Assembly (NCBI GenBank): GCA_902812495.1
Contig: CADDZR010000001.1
Span: 1 to 64,000, forward strand
DNA length: 64,000 nucleotides
Direction: 5' to 3'
From: an archaeon
GTDB lineage: Archaea > Thermoproteota > Nitrososphaeria > Nitrososphaerales > Gagatemarchaeaceae
Within the stretch, counting starts at the first letter, position 1; every line of letters starts with the position of its first letter. The position numbers were made by a program, and so were the translations under genes. Shown piece by piece: positions 9,426 to 18,190 of this stretch. The notes under the pieces were generated by a model. It did no database searches, was not told where the DNA came from, and was given only the letters and a program-made list of their open reading frames with translations.

Positions 9426-10322
9426 CTAGGTGAAAAGCTTCTTGACAAGGGCTGGATCAATCGGTATTGAACGTTTTTTGATAATTCCTTTTGTGATTGA
9501 GACCCACGCTCTGTCAGCCCGGAAGACTTCCTTGAGCATCTTTAGACCACTTGCACTCTGGTCCGTGTTTAAGAGACTCAAACCAGTCCAATATTTTAAT
9601 TCAAGCACCTCTGGCACAAGCTCTAACCCCCTTTGATATGCTTCCTTTGCCTCTTCGTATCTTCCTGATGTAAGGAGGTCATCTCCCTTGCTTACCCACT
9701 CATACCCTCTCTGATAGCGTAACAATCTCTTCAGCTCTTCAACAGGTTCTGGATGGTCTTCAACCCTTAACTCTATAACCTTCCCTTCCCATTCGGTAAG
9801 AAACTTCTCAGAGGACACAACCAAGATAGCTGCAGATTGCTTTCCTCTCGCATCGCCACCAGCAGCCTCAGCTGCTTCTAGTGCAGCAACAAGCCTTTCC
9901 GGAAATGGCATCGAAGTGTTTCTCTCGTAGGACTTCATCATCTCCTTCCAGACATTTCCATTCTTCATTATGTTCCCCTGGCAACTTACACCTCTGCCTG
10001 TTACATGACCTGCATACGGTATACATCTCTTTCCTGTGTACGCAGCTACATTCCCTCTCGAGTCAACGATAGCAACCTGCCTGACATCTGCCTTTGGGTC
10101 GACAGAAAGGAGAGCTCTCAATGCTTCTTGTGCTGTCATCCCAGCTGCCATTAGTCCAAGCCCAAGTGGACCATATCTCGGCTCCACCATTGCCTGGGTT
10201 GCTACTGCGCCAACTCCTGCCCTAGCCCATGGTACAACCGAGCCGACAGAGAAGTAATGAGACTGGACAGCTACCCCCATCTCACCAGTCTTCTCATCTC
10301 TGGCAACTATAGAGTATGTCAA
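9426..10322 (-). CDS. DUF1028 Ntn-hydrolase-like protein with C-terminal repeat domain
   Basis: The first 210 residues match DUF1028: TYSIVARDEKTGEMGVAVQSHYFSVGSVVPWARAGVGAVATQA, then YGPLGLGLMAAG and a VSCQGNIM segment. This family has an Ntn-hydrolase-like fold with an early Thr/Ser (here Thr2) as candidate nucleophile; its substrate is unknown. After about residue 215 a TPR-like pair (SGRYEEAKEAYQRGLELVPEVLELKYWTGLSLL) follows, as in many DUF1028 proteins. Lacking a signal peptide, it should be cytosolic. It is next to a peptide transporter operon on the other strand, so a role in peptide or amide hydrolysis is possible but not shown. Confidence 0.88.
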   Translation of the reverse strand: MTYSIVARDEKTGEMGVAVQSHYFSVGSVVPWARAGVGAVATQAMVEPRYGPLGLGLMAAGMTAQEALRALLSVDPKADVRQVAIVDSRGNVAAYTGKRCIPYAGHVTGRGVSCQGNIMKNGNVWKEMMKSYERNTSMPFPERLVAALEAAEAAGGDARGKQSAAILVVSSEKFLTEWEGKVIELRVEDHPEPVEELKRLLRYQRGYEWVSKGDDLLTSGRYEEAKEAYQRGLELVPEVLELKYWTGLSLLNTDQSASGLKMLKEVFRADRAWVSITKGIIKKRSIPIDPALVKKLFT

Positions 10323-10897
10323 CTTTTACGGAGTAGCAGCAGTATGATTTATGTATTCCGCCTTTTGAAGCAGTTAAATATTTGGTAGGCAGATATCGAA
10401 TGAATGTATATAATGAATGCAGCCAACCTTTAGTTAGGGAAGAGATGAATAGATTGCTAGAATACGGCTTAGATGCTCAAAAACTTGAATAAGGCTCCAA
10501 GCTGAAATGGGCTGCTGAGGAGATTTGAGAAAGGATATGAACAATAATCAAGTCCCTCACGGAGGGATAACAGGCTGATTGAACAACCCTTGCTTCCAAT
10601 AAAAGTAAAAACCAGAATTCCTCAATATAATAGAGAATCTCATAGCTTTAGATATTGGAGGATGTCAAATATGACAGCAAGACCTTGTCTCCTAAAAACC
10701 AAAGTAGTTTATGGTGTGTTAAATTTGGAAATTTCACATCGTCGTGTCGAAATTTGATTCATTAGTAGCAAATGTTTATAGCTAATAGAGTTGCGCTTTC
10801 TGACCATGGAACCAAGGTTCCAGCATGTACTGTCAAAGCCTTATCTCGACAAGTTTTATGCTCTGACAATTCAGTGCAGAACAAGAGGGAAGGAAAA
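10323..10897. other. intergenic region with repeat remnants and upstream region of transporter operon
   Basis: A 30-codon fragment (10400-10492, + strand, starting MNVYNECSQPLVREEMNRLL) looks like coding debris. From about 10555 a hairpin and a reversed, diverged copy of the dispersed hairpin repeat occur. The region 10772-10897 is open in the transporter frame, but the signal-like membrane anchor starts only at 10898, so it is treated as non-coding here. Confidence 0.45.
10555..10680 (-). repeat. diverged copy of the dispersed hairpin repeat
   Basis: Read on the minus strand, the core is AAAGCTATGAGATT followed by a weakened hairpin and GAGGAATTCTGGTTTTT, matching the copies near 273 and 16621. 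A CCCTC-ACG-GAGGG hairpin lies at one side (about 10553-10564) and GGAGGATGTCA, also found at the end of the first copy, lies at the other (about 10659). Substitutions in the stem suggest an old insertion. Confidence 0.45.
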
Positions 10898-12640
10898 ATG
10901 AAAACACGAAAAGCCGTTTCTAGGACCCAAGTCGTTGTTACTGTAGTAGTAATTTTGATCCTCTTAGTCTCAGGATTATACTACTATTTTGTTACACTTT
11001 CGACTACTCAAAATACTACAAGCGCGCAAACCACACCTACTAGTACTGGGGTTTCAGGACCTGTGCCCACTTTAGTGATACAGAGAAACGCACCTACTAG
11101 CGATATGGACCCCAGGTCAACCTCGTCTATAGATGTAGTCCAGAATGTATACGAGACACTAACTTACATACTACCAAATGGTACTGTAATCCCTGGTCTT
11201 GCTACAAGCTGGACCCATAACTCTGATTATACTGAGTGGCAGTATACTCTTAGGCAAGGAGTGAAGTTTCATGATGGGACTCCCTTCAACTCGACTGCGG
11301 TAGTCTTCTCAGTTAAGAATATAGTGAAGTGGGGTGGTGGAGATGCGCCAGATGTTTGGGGTAATCTGATTGACGTGAAGGCTACGGGGCCTTACACAGT
11401 GAACTTCACGATGTCATCACCTACGAACCTACCTTTTGTTACTTCTTCTGCATACTCTGCTTTCATCTTTAGCCCTAATATATTGAAGTATTCTGGTGTG
11501 GAAAACGACACACTAGCCCTACATACATGGTTTGTGTCTTTCCACGATGATGGTAGTGGTCCTTATACTATAAACTCCACAGCATCAAGCCTTGAGAAGG
11601 GGCAGATAGAGTTAGATGCGTTCCCCTCATACTGGCGTGGTTGGAATCCAGGGCAATATACTAGAGTGATATACAAGTTCATCTCGAACGTAAATACAGC
11701 AGTTCAGCTTGCGCAGGCTGGTCAGCTTGACGTGATAGGGTTAAGCGGCCAATTCCAGTATGTGCCGCAACTGCTCAGCTCTGGGTTAAAAGTTAGGATA
11801 GGACCTTCTTTTGCTGCGATATGGCTTCTCTTCAATACACTCCATCAGTACCTGAACAACTCTCTCGTGAGAAAGGCCCTACTTACAGCGATAGACTACA
11901 ACCAAGTGGTAAATCAGGCATACTTCGGATATGGCCATCCTTTTGGAGGCATAATTAACCCTGGCAAACCCTTCTACGATGCTAACGCTCCAAGATACGG
12001 TCCAGCACCAAACATAACACTTGCCAAACAGCTTTTGAAGCAGGCAGGCTATCCTGGAGGGCTGAATGTTACGTGGACCATTACCTACTCAACAGGTAGC
12101 CCATTCCTCGGTACAGTGGCACAGATACTCCAGACAAACTGGAAGCCTCTTGGTGTTACATTAAACATACAGGGCATGAGCTTCGGACAGCTAGCCAAGA
12201 AAGCTGGATACTTTAATCCTCAAACAGGTACCACATTCCAGCCAGGACCACTCTCCTATGCAAAAAGTAGTCAGGCACAAGATATACTTCTCTTAAACTG
12301 GGTAGGTGCTACAGCAGATCCGTGGCTTGTACCGAATGAACTCTTCGCAATCCAGACTGTTAATGGGCAACAAGTGATAATATACAACTGGAGCTACTAC
12401 ACAAACTCGACTTTCACAAACATACTTAATCAAGCGAGGGTCGATGAAGCTCTTAATCCTGCAAAGGCTGCAGCGGAATTCAAACAGCTCAACCAGATGT
12501 TTTACGATGCAGCACCGGGCGTAGGTCTCTTTGCAGAGGACCAGGTATGGGTCCTTAGCCCGCATGTGCAGGGATACGTGCCTAATCCATTCTACGGGTT
12601 TGACTACATCTTTGTCTACCAGCTTAGATATTCTCCGTGA
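10898..12640 (+). CDS. ABC transporter substrate-binding protein, peptide/nickel family (family 5)
   Basis: Extracellular binding protein. The start ATG 10898 puts a basic tip and one membrane helix (VVVTVVVILILLVSGLYYYF) at the N-terminus, followed by a Thr/Ser-rich linker, so the protein is probably membrane-anchored outside the cell. The mature part has the family 5 pattern: VYETLTYILPNGTVIPGLATSW, WQYTLRQGVKFHDGTPFNSTAVVFS, and VRKALLTAIDYNQVV. Length of about 580 is usual for archaeal OppA/DppA-like proteins. It overlaps the first permease gene by 4 nt (GTGA). The ligand (peptide or oligosaccharide) cannot be read. Confidence 0.92.
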   Translation: MKTRKAVSRTQVVVTVVVILILLVSGLYYYFVTLSTTQNTTSAQTTPTSTGVSGPVPTLVIQRNAPTSDMDPRSTSSIDVVQNVYETLTYILPNGTVIPGLATSWTHNSDYTEWQYTLRQGVKFHDGTPFNSTAVVFSVKNIVKWGGGDAPDVWGNLIDVKATGPYTVNFTMSSPTNLPFVTSSAYSAFIFSPNILKYSGVENDTLALHTWFVSFHDDGSGPYTINSTASSLEKGQIELDAFPSYWRGWNPGQYTRVIYKFISNVNTAVQLAQAGQLDVIGLSGQFQYVPQLLSSGLKVRIGPSFAAIWLLFNTLHQYLNNSLVRKALLTAIDYNQVVNQAYFGYGHPFGGIINPGKPFYDANAPRYGPAPNITLAKQLLKQAGYPGGLNVTWTITYSTGSPFLGTVAQILQTNWKPLGVTLNIQGMSFGQLAKKAGYFNPQTGTTFQPGPLSYAKSSQAQDILLLNWVGATADPWLVPNELFAIQTVNGQQVIIYNWSYYTNSTFTNILNQARVDEALNPAKAAAEFKQLNQMFYDAAPGVGLFAEDQVWVLSPHVQGYVPNPFYGFDYIFVYQLRYSP

Positions 12641-13707
12641 ATGACTTGAATGTAGGGGCTTACCTCGTAAAGAGAGCCCTTCTGACTGTGGTGGTCGTGA
12701 TAGGGACCATCACAATCACCTTCTTTTTATCTCATGTTGTCCCTTCAAATCCGGTTATCCTTCTCGCTGGGCAAAATCCCACACCTGAGCAAATAGCAAG
12801 GCTTACACATGAGTACGGACTTGACGAGCCTCTTTATGTACAGTTTCTGATATACCTTAGGCAGGTCTTTTCTGGGAACTTGGGAATATCGTTTTCCTTT
12901 TCTCTCCAGCCTGTACTTCCACTTGTGCTGCAAACACTCCCTAACAGTATGACGCTTGGGGCTCTTGCAACTTTACTTGCGATAGTTGTTGGGATACCTC
13001 TCGGTGTAGAATCGGCAAGGAGAACAGGAAGGAAGTTCGACTCTTTAATGAGGATATTCTCTGTAAGCTCGGTAGCTCTTCCTCAGTTCTGGCTTGGCTT
13101 GATACTGCAACTTATTTTTGCAGTATACCTAGGCATACTCCCGAACGCATCTTATGGCGGGAGCCTTCTCTTCTTTGACATGCATCCAGTGAAGACAGTA
13201 ACAGGATCTTACCTTATAGATAGCCTGCTAACCGGGAATTTCGTTACCTTTGTAGCGATAGCAAAGAGCATGGTCCTTCCTGTGCTCACACTTGCACTTT
13301 ACCCAATAGGCCTTATGATAAAGCAGACTAGGTCCTCAGTAATGGCTGCTCTCAGCCAGGACTACATCAGGACAGCAAGGGCATATGGGATAAAAGAGAG
13401 AGAGGTTAACTATAGATTCGCACTAAAAAATGCACTTCCTCCAATTATTGTGACAGCTGCACTAACTTTTGCCTACAGCTCTACGTTAGGCGTTATATAC
13501 GTGGAGGAGGTCTTTAACTTGGCTCCTGGGTTAGGCTTCCTTCTCAGGAGCTCGACAGGGACAGGTATATCTTCGACTGGCATAAGCGGAGCCCTAGACT
13601 ACCAGCTAATACTCGGACTTGCTATAGTTGTGGGTATATTCTACGCAATAGCAAACTTGGTTGCTGATGCTCTCCAGATCTACTTTGATAGGAGGATAGC
13701 AAGATAG
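12637..13707 (+). CDS. ABC transporter permease, DppB/OppB type
   Basis: First membrane subunit of the importer. The N-terminal YLVKRALLTVVVVIGTITITFFLSHVVPSNP is the classic DppB start, and the following PTPEQIARLTHEYGLDEPLYVQFLIYLRQVFSGNLGISF is the conserved extracellular stretch before the transport domain. The EAA-type coupling loop reads YIRTARAYGIKEREVNYRFALKNALPP. About six membrane helices; 356 residues. GTG start within the stop of the binding-protein gene. Confidence 0.93.
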   Translation: MNDLNVGAYLVKRALLTVVVVIGTITITFFLSHVVPSNPVILLAGQNPTPEQIARLTHEYGLDEPLYVQFLIYLRQVFSGNLGISFSFSLQPVLPLVLQTLPNSMTLGALATLLAIVVGIPLGVESARRTGRKFDSLMRIFSVSSVALPQFWLGLILQLIFAVYLGILPNASYGGSLLFFDMHPVKTVTGSYLIDSLLTGNFVTFVAIAKSMVLPVLTLALYPIGLMIKQTRSSVMAALSQDYIRTARAYGIKEREVNYRFALKNALPPIIVTAALTFAYSSTLGVIYVEEVFNLAPGLGFLLRSSTGTGISSTGISGALDYQLILGLAIVVGIFYAIANLVADALQIYFDRRIAR

Positions 13708-13709
13708 GA

Positions 13710-14633
13710 ATGAGGATTACTGACTCTCCAAGAAGTGATGCTTGGGGGTTCTTCAGACTGCTACACATAATAAGAGTTCTTTCAAGGGATAAGCTGTTTG
13801 TGTTTGGAGTTACAGTGGTACTTTCGCTTGCACTTCTCTCAATAGCTGCGCCATATGTTTCTCCATATACCTCACAGGGGTATGGAGAAGCAGCAGTTCC
13901 ACCTCCAAGTTGCCCGGGTGTGCCGACGGAGGTTGCTGGGGTGTGTCCTCCTTCACTCCTGCATCCTCTTGGGACAGAAATACTTGGAAGAGACCTGCTA
14001 ACTAGGATACTATTCGGAATAAGGACATCACTTATAATAGGCCTATTTGTAGTTATTACAGCTACAGCAATAGGATTGTTCGTCGGAATAACCGCTGCAT
14101 ACATTGGAGGATGGGTTGATGAATTACTAATGAGAACTACAGATGTATTTCTGTCTTTCCCTCATGTGATACTAGCGCTAGTGATACTTGCAACTATTGG
14201 GCCTAACTTCTACAGCGTTTTTATAGCATTAGGTGCTGTTTGGTGGCCAACCTTCGCAAGACTTGCAAGGGGACAAGCGCTCTCCGTGAAGTCACAGAAC
14301 TATATTCTTGCTGCACAAGCAGCTGGTGTAGGAAGATTTGGAATAATATTCAAGCATATACTTCCAAACTCTATAGCTCCACTTACTGTCCAGATGGCTT
14401 TAGACATGGGTGCAAGTATACTTGCTGAGGCAGGTCTAAGTTTTCTCGGGCTTGGTATTAGGCCCCCGACAGCAGACCTTGGGGTAATGGTCTTCGAATC
14501 AACAAACTTCATAACGACTGCTTGGTGGTATCCTGTCTTCCCTGGTCTTTTCCTCTTCCTTCTAGTACTTTCCTTTAACCTAATAGGTGATAGAGTTACG
14601 CAGTATTTAGACCCTAGGTTGGCAGGAAAGTGA
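13710..14633 (+). CDS. ABC transporter permease, DppC/OppC type
   Basis: Second membrane subunit. The N-terminal helix precedes a loop containing HPLGTEILGRDLLTRILFGIRTSL, the family signature (TDxxGRDxxSRxxxG type). The coupling loop is YILAAQAAGVGRFGIIFKHILPNS. It ends with the usual FNLIGDRVTQYLDPRL. Two nucleotides separate it from the preceding permease stop, and it overlaps the next gene by 4 nt. Confidence 0.93.
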   Translation: MRITDSPRSDAWGFFRLLHIIRVLSRDKLFVFGVTVVLSLALLSIAAPYVSPYTSQGYGEAAVPPPSCPGVPTEVAGVCPPSLLHPLGTEILGRDLLTRILFGIRTSLIIGLFVVITATAIGLFVGITAAYIGGWVDELLMRTTDVFLSFPHVILALVILATIGPNFYSVFIALGAVWWPTFARLARGQALSVKSQNYILAAQAAGVGRFGIIFKHILPNSIAPLTVQMALDMGASILAEAGLSFLGLGIRPPTADLGVMVFESTNFITTAWWYPVFPGLFLFLLVLSFNLIGDRVTQYLDPRLAGK

Positions 14634-15616
14634 ACGGTTTGGAGCCATTGCTTGAGATAAAGGATTTAAGACTCGTATTCAGTACAGAAAGAGGTATACT
14701 CGACCTCTTCCAAGGGCTTAGCCTCTCACTCATGAGTAGGGAGGTACTTGGTATAGTAGGTGAGAGCGGGAGCGGAAAAAGCACGTTAGCCTATACGATA
14801 ATTAAGCTCCTGCCAGGGAATGCAAGGATACTTAGCGGGAAAGTCCTTTTGGAAGGAAGAGATATCCTAAGCATGAAGGAAGAAGAGCTGAGAAGAATAA
14901 GGGGAAAGGAGATTACTATGGTATTTCAAGACCCTTCTACATCACTTAACCCTGTTTTTAGGATAAAGGACCAGATGCTTACTGTAGTAAAGGAGAACCT
15001 TGGGCTACAAGGGGAGGTAGCAAGAAAGAGAGCCTTAGAACTGTTGAAGCAAGTAGAGCTCCCTGACCCCGAATCCATCATGAATTCTTTCCCATTTGAG
15101 CTAAGTGGAGGGATGCAACAGAGGGTGATGATAGCTATGGCTTTGGCAGCTAACCCTAAGCTGATAGTTGCAGACGAGCCAACAAGTTCTGTCGATGCTA
15201 CAATACAAACACAGATACTGTCTCTTTTGAAGAAGCTTAAAGCAGAGAGAGATTTCTCGCTAATACTGATAACCCACTCGATAGCTGTTGCAAAGGAAGT
15301 AAGCGATAGGATTGCTGTTATGTATGCAGGCGAGATTGTAGAGCTAGGAAAAGTTGAGACAGTGATAGAGAAACATCTGCATCCCTATACGGAAGCTCTT
15401 CTTAAGAGCATACCAAGACCGAGGGGGAAGAGTGAGATGAAAAGGATGCTACCAGTTGTTCCTGGGCAAGTACCGGACCTTATTTCTCCTCCTTCTGGAT
15501 GCAGGTTCCATCCCAGATGCCCTTATGCTATGGACATCTGTAAGGCTGAGAGACCCCCATACTTCAACAAAGATGGTTCTTTGGTGATGTGCTGGCTCTA
15601 CAGTGAGGAAAGATGA
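14630..15616 (+). CDS. ABC transporter ATP-binding protein, DppD/OppD type
   Basis: ATPase subunit with Walker A GESGSGKST, Q-loop MVFQDPSTSLNPV, ABC signature LSGGMQQRV, Walker B LIVADEPTSSVD and switch His in LITHS. The C-terminal extension has the oligopeptide-transporter domain with CRFHPRCPYAMDICKAERPP, whose Cys residues are the conserved ligands of an iron-sulfur cluster in some homologs. GTG start overlaps the permease stop. Paired with the following ATPase gene as a heterodimer. Confidence 0.95.
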   Translation: MNGLEPLLEIKDLRLVFSTERGILDLFQGLSLSLMSREVLGIVGESGSGKSTLAYTIIKLLPGNARILSGKVLLEGRDILSMKEEELRRIRGKEITMVFQDPSTSLNPVFRIKDQMLTVVKENLGLQGEVARKRALELLKQVELPDPESIMNSFPFELSGGMQQRVMIAMALAANPKLIVADEPTSSVDATIQTQILSLLKKLKAERDFSLILITHSIAVAKEVSDRIAVMYAGEIVELGKVETVIEKHLHPYTEALLKSIPRPRGKSEMKRMLPVVPGQVPDLISPPSGCRFHPRCPYAMDICKAERPPYFNKDGSLVMCWLYSEER

Positions 15617-16602
15617 GCTTGCTAAAAGTTGAGCAGCTCAAAAAGCACTACATAATGAAGGAAGGGCTATTCAACAGGAAGAAGGTAGAGATAAGAGCTG
15701 TTGACGGAGTTAGCTTTGAGGTCAGGGAGGGTACAACATACGGTATAGCGGGGGAGAGCGGAAGCGGGAAGAGCACGCTCTGTATGTGTGTTGCTAGGCT
15801 CTTAGAGCCTACATCTGGCAAGCTATATTTTGATGGAAAGGAATACACACACGCAAAGGGTGAGGAGCTCAGGAGGCTGAGGGCAGAGATACAGATGGTT
15901 TTCCAGAACCCTCTGTCTTCCCTTGACCCACATATGGTAGTGAAAGATATAGTCCTAGAACCTGTCAGAGCACAGGGTAAGAATGACGATGAGTCTGTAG
16001 CATTAGATGCTCTAGAGAAGGTCGGCCTCTCAAGGTCTGTGATGAAGATGTATCCACACGAGCTTAGTGGAGGGATGGCTCAGAGAGTAGCAATAGCAAG
16101 GGCACTAACCCTTAGACCAAGAATGCTAATACTGGATGAGCCAACATCAGCTCTCGACGCATCTATGCAGGCTCAAGTGCTTAACCTGTTTAATGAACTA
16201 CAGAGAGAAATGAAGATAACATATCTTCTTGTCTCCCACGACCTCTCAGTAATAGGGCATATGTGCGACTCGATGGCTGTGATGTATGCGGGCAGGATAG
16301 TAGAGATGGGTAGTTACGACCAGCTCTTTTACGAGCCTTCCCATCCTTACACCCTTGCTCTCCTTGCATCAGCACGCTTTCTGCCGGAAGGTGTGAATGG
16401 AGATAAGTTCGCTCTAAGAGGAGAGATGCCAAGCCCTAGAAACCCTCCTGTAGGATGCACTCTCCATCCGAGGTGCCCTTTTGCAACTGATGTGTGCCAT
16501 GTAAACTATCCAGACTTGGAGGCACTAGGCAATGGCCATTTTGTTGCATGCCACAACAAGAAAAATGTTACAGAAGCACTAGAGATAGCAAGAAGGATTT
16601 AA
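15613..16602 (+). CDS. ABC transporter ATP-binding protein, DppF/OppF type
   Basis: Second ATPase of the importer: Walker A GESGSGKST, Q-loop MVFQNPLSSLDPH, signature LSGGMAQRV, Walker B LILDEPTSALD, switch His in LVSHDLSVIGHM. The C-terminal Cys motif is CTLHPRCPFATDVC. ATGA overlap with the preceding gene. The five genes of the unit are tightly packed and probably one transcript. No promoter-proximal regulator is adjacent. Confidence 0.95.
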   Translation: MSLLKVEQLKKHYIMKEGLFNRKKVEIRAVDGVSFEVREGTTYGIAGESGSGKSTLCMCVARLLEPTSGKLYFDGKEYTHAKGEELRRLRAEIQMVFQNPLSSLDPHMVVKDIVLEPVRAQGKNDDESVALDALEKVGLSRSVMKMYPHELSGGMAQRVAIARALTLRPRMLILDEPTSALDASMQAQVLNLFNELQREMKITYLLVSHDLSVIGHMCDSMAVMYAGRIVEMGSYDQLFYEPSHPYTLALLASARFLPEGVNGDKFALRGEMPSPRNPPVGCTLHPRCPFATDVCHVNYPDLEALGNGHFVACHNKKNVTEALEIARRI

Positions 16603-16610
16603 TGTAAGCT

Positions 16611-16790
16611 ACCCACGGCTAAAGCTATGAGATTTCCCATTATATCGGGGAATTCTGTTTTGTGTTTCTGAGATGAGTATCTCTCTGGTATTCATAGAGC
16701 TCTTACTCTTCCACTTTCATCTATCCCATTTCAGAAGCAAGGTGTGTTATCACCTGTGAAACCTGCCTCCGTAAACTCGGTTTATTTTTC
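16611..16790 (+). repeat. second full copy of the dispersed hairpin repeat
   Basis: It begins AAAGCTATGAGATTT and carries the CCCATTATATCGGGG hairpin followed by AATTCTG; more than 20 consecutive bases of the core are identical to the copy at 273-296. Further downstream are AGGTG...CACCT (about 16739-16754) and GTGAAACCTGCCTCCG. No transposase nearby. It fills most of the gap between the transporter operon and the cupin gene. Confidence 0.5.
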
Positions 16791-16860
16791 TACCTAAACC
16801 TCTTTAGCTCATTTAATATAACACAAAGCAATGGAAAACTTCTACTAAACAAATCTTAAG

Positions 16861-16870
16861 TTTTTATACA
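16861..16870 (+). promoter_or_regulatory. TATA box of the cupin gene
   Basis: TTTTTATACA is centred about 26 nt before the ATG at 16892, predicting a leaderless transcript and deciding the start over the TTG one codon upstream. Confidence 0.6.
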
Positions 16871-16891
16871 TGTTCATTTTATTTTGTTTTG

Positions 16892-17272
16892 ATGGTTTAT
16901 ATAACAAATGTTGAGAATGTAGAAGAGGAGGTATTAAAGAAGGGTAATGCCAAAGAAACAAAAGTAAAGTATCTAGTTGATTCAAGACATGGGGCTGAAA
17001 GATTTTTCTTGAGAATTTACAAAGTAGAGCCAGGAGGGAGAACGCCTTATGACAAGCACAATTACGAACATGAGGTTTTTGTACTCCAAGGCACAGCAAA
17101 GCTTGTAACTGTTGAATCAGGTGATAAAAAGGAATATACACTCAAAGAAGGAGATGTAGTATACATAGCTCCAAATGAAGTACATCAATTTGTTAATGAG
17201 GGTTCAAGCACATTCAAAATGCTTTGTGTAAGGGGCTCTGAAATAAAAGATGAGATAAATGAAGGATGCTAA
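16892..17272 (+). CDS. cupin-domain protein
   Basis: Single-domain cupin of 126 residues. Motif 1 reads KHNYEHEVFVLQGTAKL (metal-ligand His, His and Glu positions visible) and motif 2 is YIAPNEVHQFVNEG with the last His. The long first half (VKYLVDSRHGAERFFLRIYKVEPGG) is typical of archaeal stand-alone cupins, which often bind Fe or Mn; the substrate is unknown. Its 3' end overlaps the convergent nitroreductase gene by 4 nt. Confidence 0.85.
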   Translation: MVYITNVENVEEEVLKKGNAKETKVKYLVDSRHGAERFFLRIYKVEPGGRTPYDKHNYEHEVFVLQGTAKLVTVESGDKKEYTLKEGDVVYIAPNEVHQFVNEGSSTFKMLCVRGSEIKDEINEGC

Positions 17273-17781
17273 GCAATTATAAGTGATCTGCCAAAGTAAT
17301 CGCTAAATGCTATTTCTTCTAATTCCTTTCTATTTTTCTTTCCCAATATTTTCCTCTTTGGAAAACCAAACCCGACAACTGCTGCAATGTTGTAATTTTC
17401 AGGTATCCCAAAATGTTTAACCATGAGCTCTCTGTTCATCCCTGTGTATATTCTTGAACCGACATTGTAGTTCCATGCAGCAAGTTGCATGTTCTGTATA
17501 ACTCTTCCTGCATCTAGTTGATGAAAGTTGTACTTCGGGTCTGTTAGGACAACAACAGCAAAGTTTGCACGCTCAACCCATTTACCTGTTGTGCTATCAT
17601 CTGCTAGTTGTTTCAGTTTGTTCTTATCTTGTATAAGTATGAATCGCCAATGCTGTGAATTGATCCCACTAGGAGAGAGTCTGGCAGCCTCGAGAACCTT
17701 TCTTTTTATCTCTGCCGGAACAGGTTTATCCGAAAATTCTGTTATCTCAAGTTTTGTTGCTATTGCTTCAAATGTATCCAT
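17269..17781 (-). CDS. nitroreductase-family flavoprotein
   Basis: FMN-dependent oxidoreductase fold. Recognisable elements are ARLSPSGINSQHWRFILIQD (the SPSxxNxQPW-type FMN site), the central helix LDAGRVIQNMQLAAWNYNVGSRIYTG, and the C-terminal AAVVGFGFPKRK. At 170 residues it is a short member. The early Arg that usually contacts the FMN phosphate (RRSxRxF) is not obvious in EITEFSDKP, so cofactor binding may deviate. Physiological substrate unknown. Confidence 0.85.
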   Translation of the reverse strand: MDTFEAIATKLEITEFSDKPVPAEIKRKVLEAARLSPSGINSQHWRFILIQDKNKLKQLADDSTTGKWVERANFAVVVLTDPKYNFHQLDAGRVIQNMQLAAWNYNVGSRIYTGMNRELMVKHFGIPENYNIAAVVGFGFPKRKILGKKNRKELEEIAFSDYFGRSLIIA

Positions 17782-17860
17782 AACTTTTTCAACTTGCTGG
17801 AGCGAGATAAATCTTGCTCATTTAGACATCTTTTTATTATAGTGTAGAGAAATAAATTAC

Positions 17861-18190
17861 ATGTCACAGGAACAGATTGATATAAGAGAGATACAGATTG
17901 AGTTGTCAAAGATAGTCGACCCAGAAATTGGTGTTCCAATAGCAGAAATGAACCTGATTGACAAATTAGAAGTTAAAGATGGAGTAGTAGAGATAGAGTA
18001 TCATGCCACAACACCATACTGTCCACCAATATTCGCTCTCCATATATCAAAGAGCATAAAAGAGAACGTAATGAAAGTAAAAGGTGTGAAAAGTGTGAAG
18101 GTAAGAGTAACTGGCCATTATCTCGCAGAAGCAATAAATAGGCAGGTTGATCAACTCTTTTCAAATCAGAAAAAAGATGAAGGAAGTTAG
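17861..18190 (+). CDS. DUF59/MIP18-family iron-sulfur assembly protein
   Basis: 109 residues with the family start ELSKIVDPEIGVPIAEMNLIDKLEV and the conserved TTPYCPPIFALHISKSIKENV, in which the Cys follows the usual T.P.CP pattern, ending with VKVRVTGHYLAEAINR. DUF59 proteins (SufT/PaaD/CIA2-like) help insert iron-sulfur clusters into client proteins. It converges with the next gene and overlaps it by 4 nt. Confidence 0.88.
   Translation: MSQEQIDIREIQIELSKIVDPEIGVPIAEMNLIDKLEVKDGVVEIEYHATTPYCPPIFALHISKSIKENVMKVKGVKSVKVRVTGHYLAEAINRQVDQLFSNQKKDEGS

Noticed and set aside
10772-10897. N-terminal extension of the transporter binding protein from ATG 10772
   Set aside because: It would put 42 non-hydrophobic residues before the membrane anchor; ATG 10898 gives a normal exported protein.
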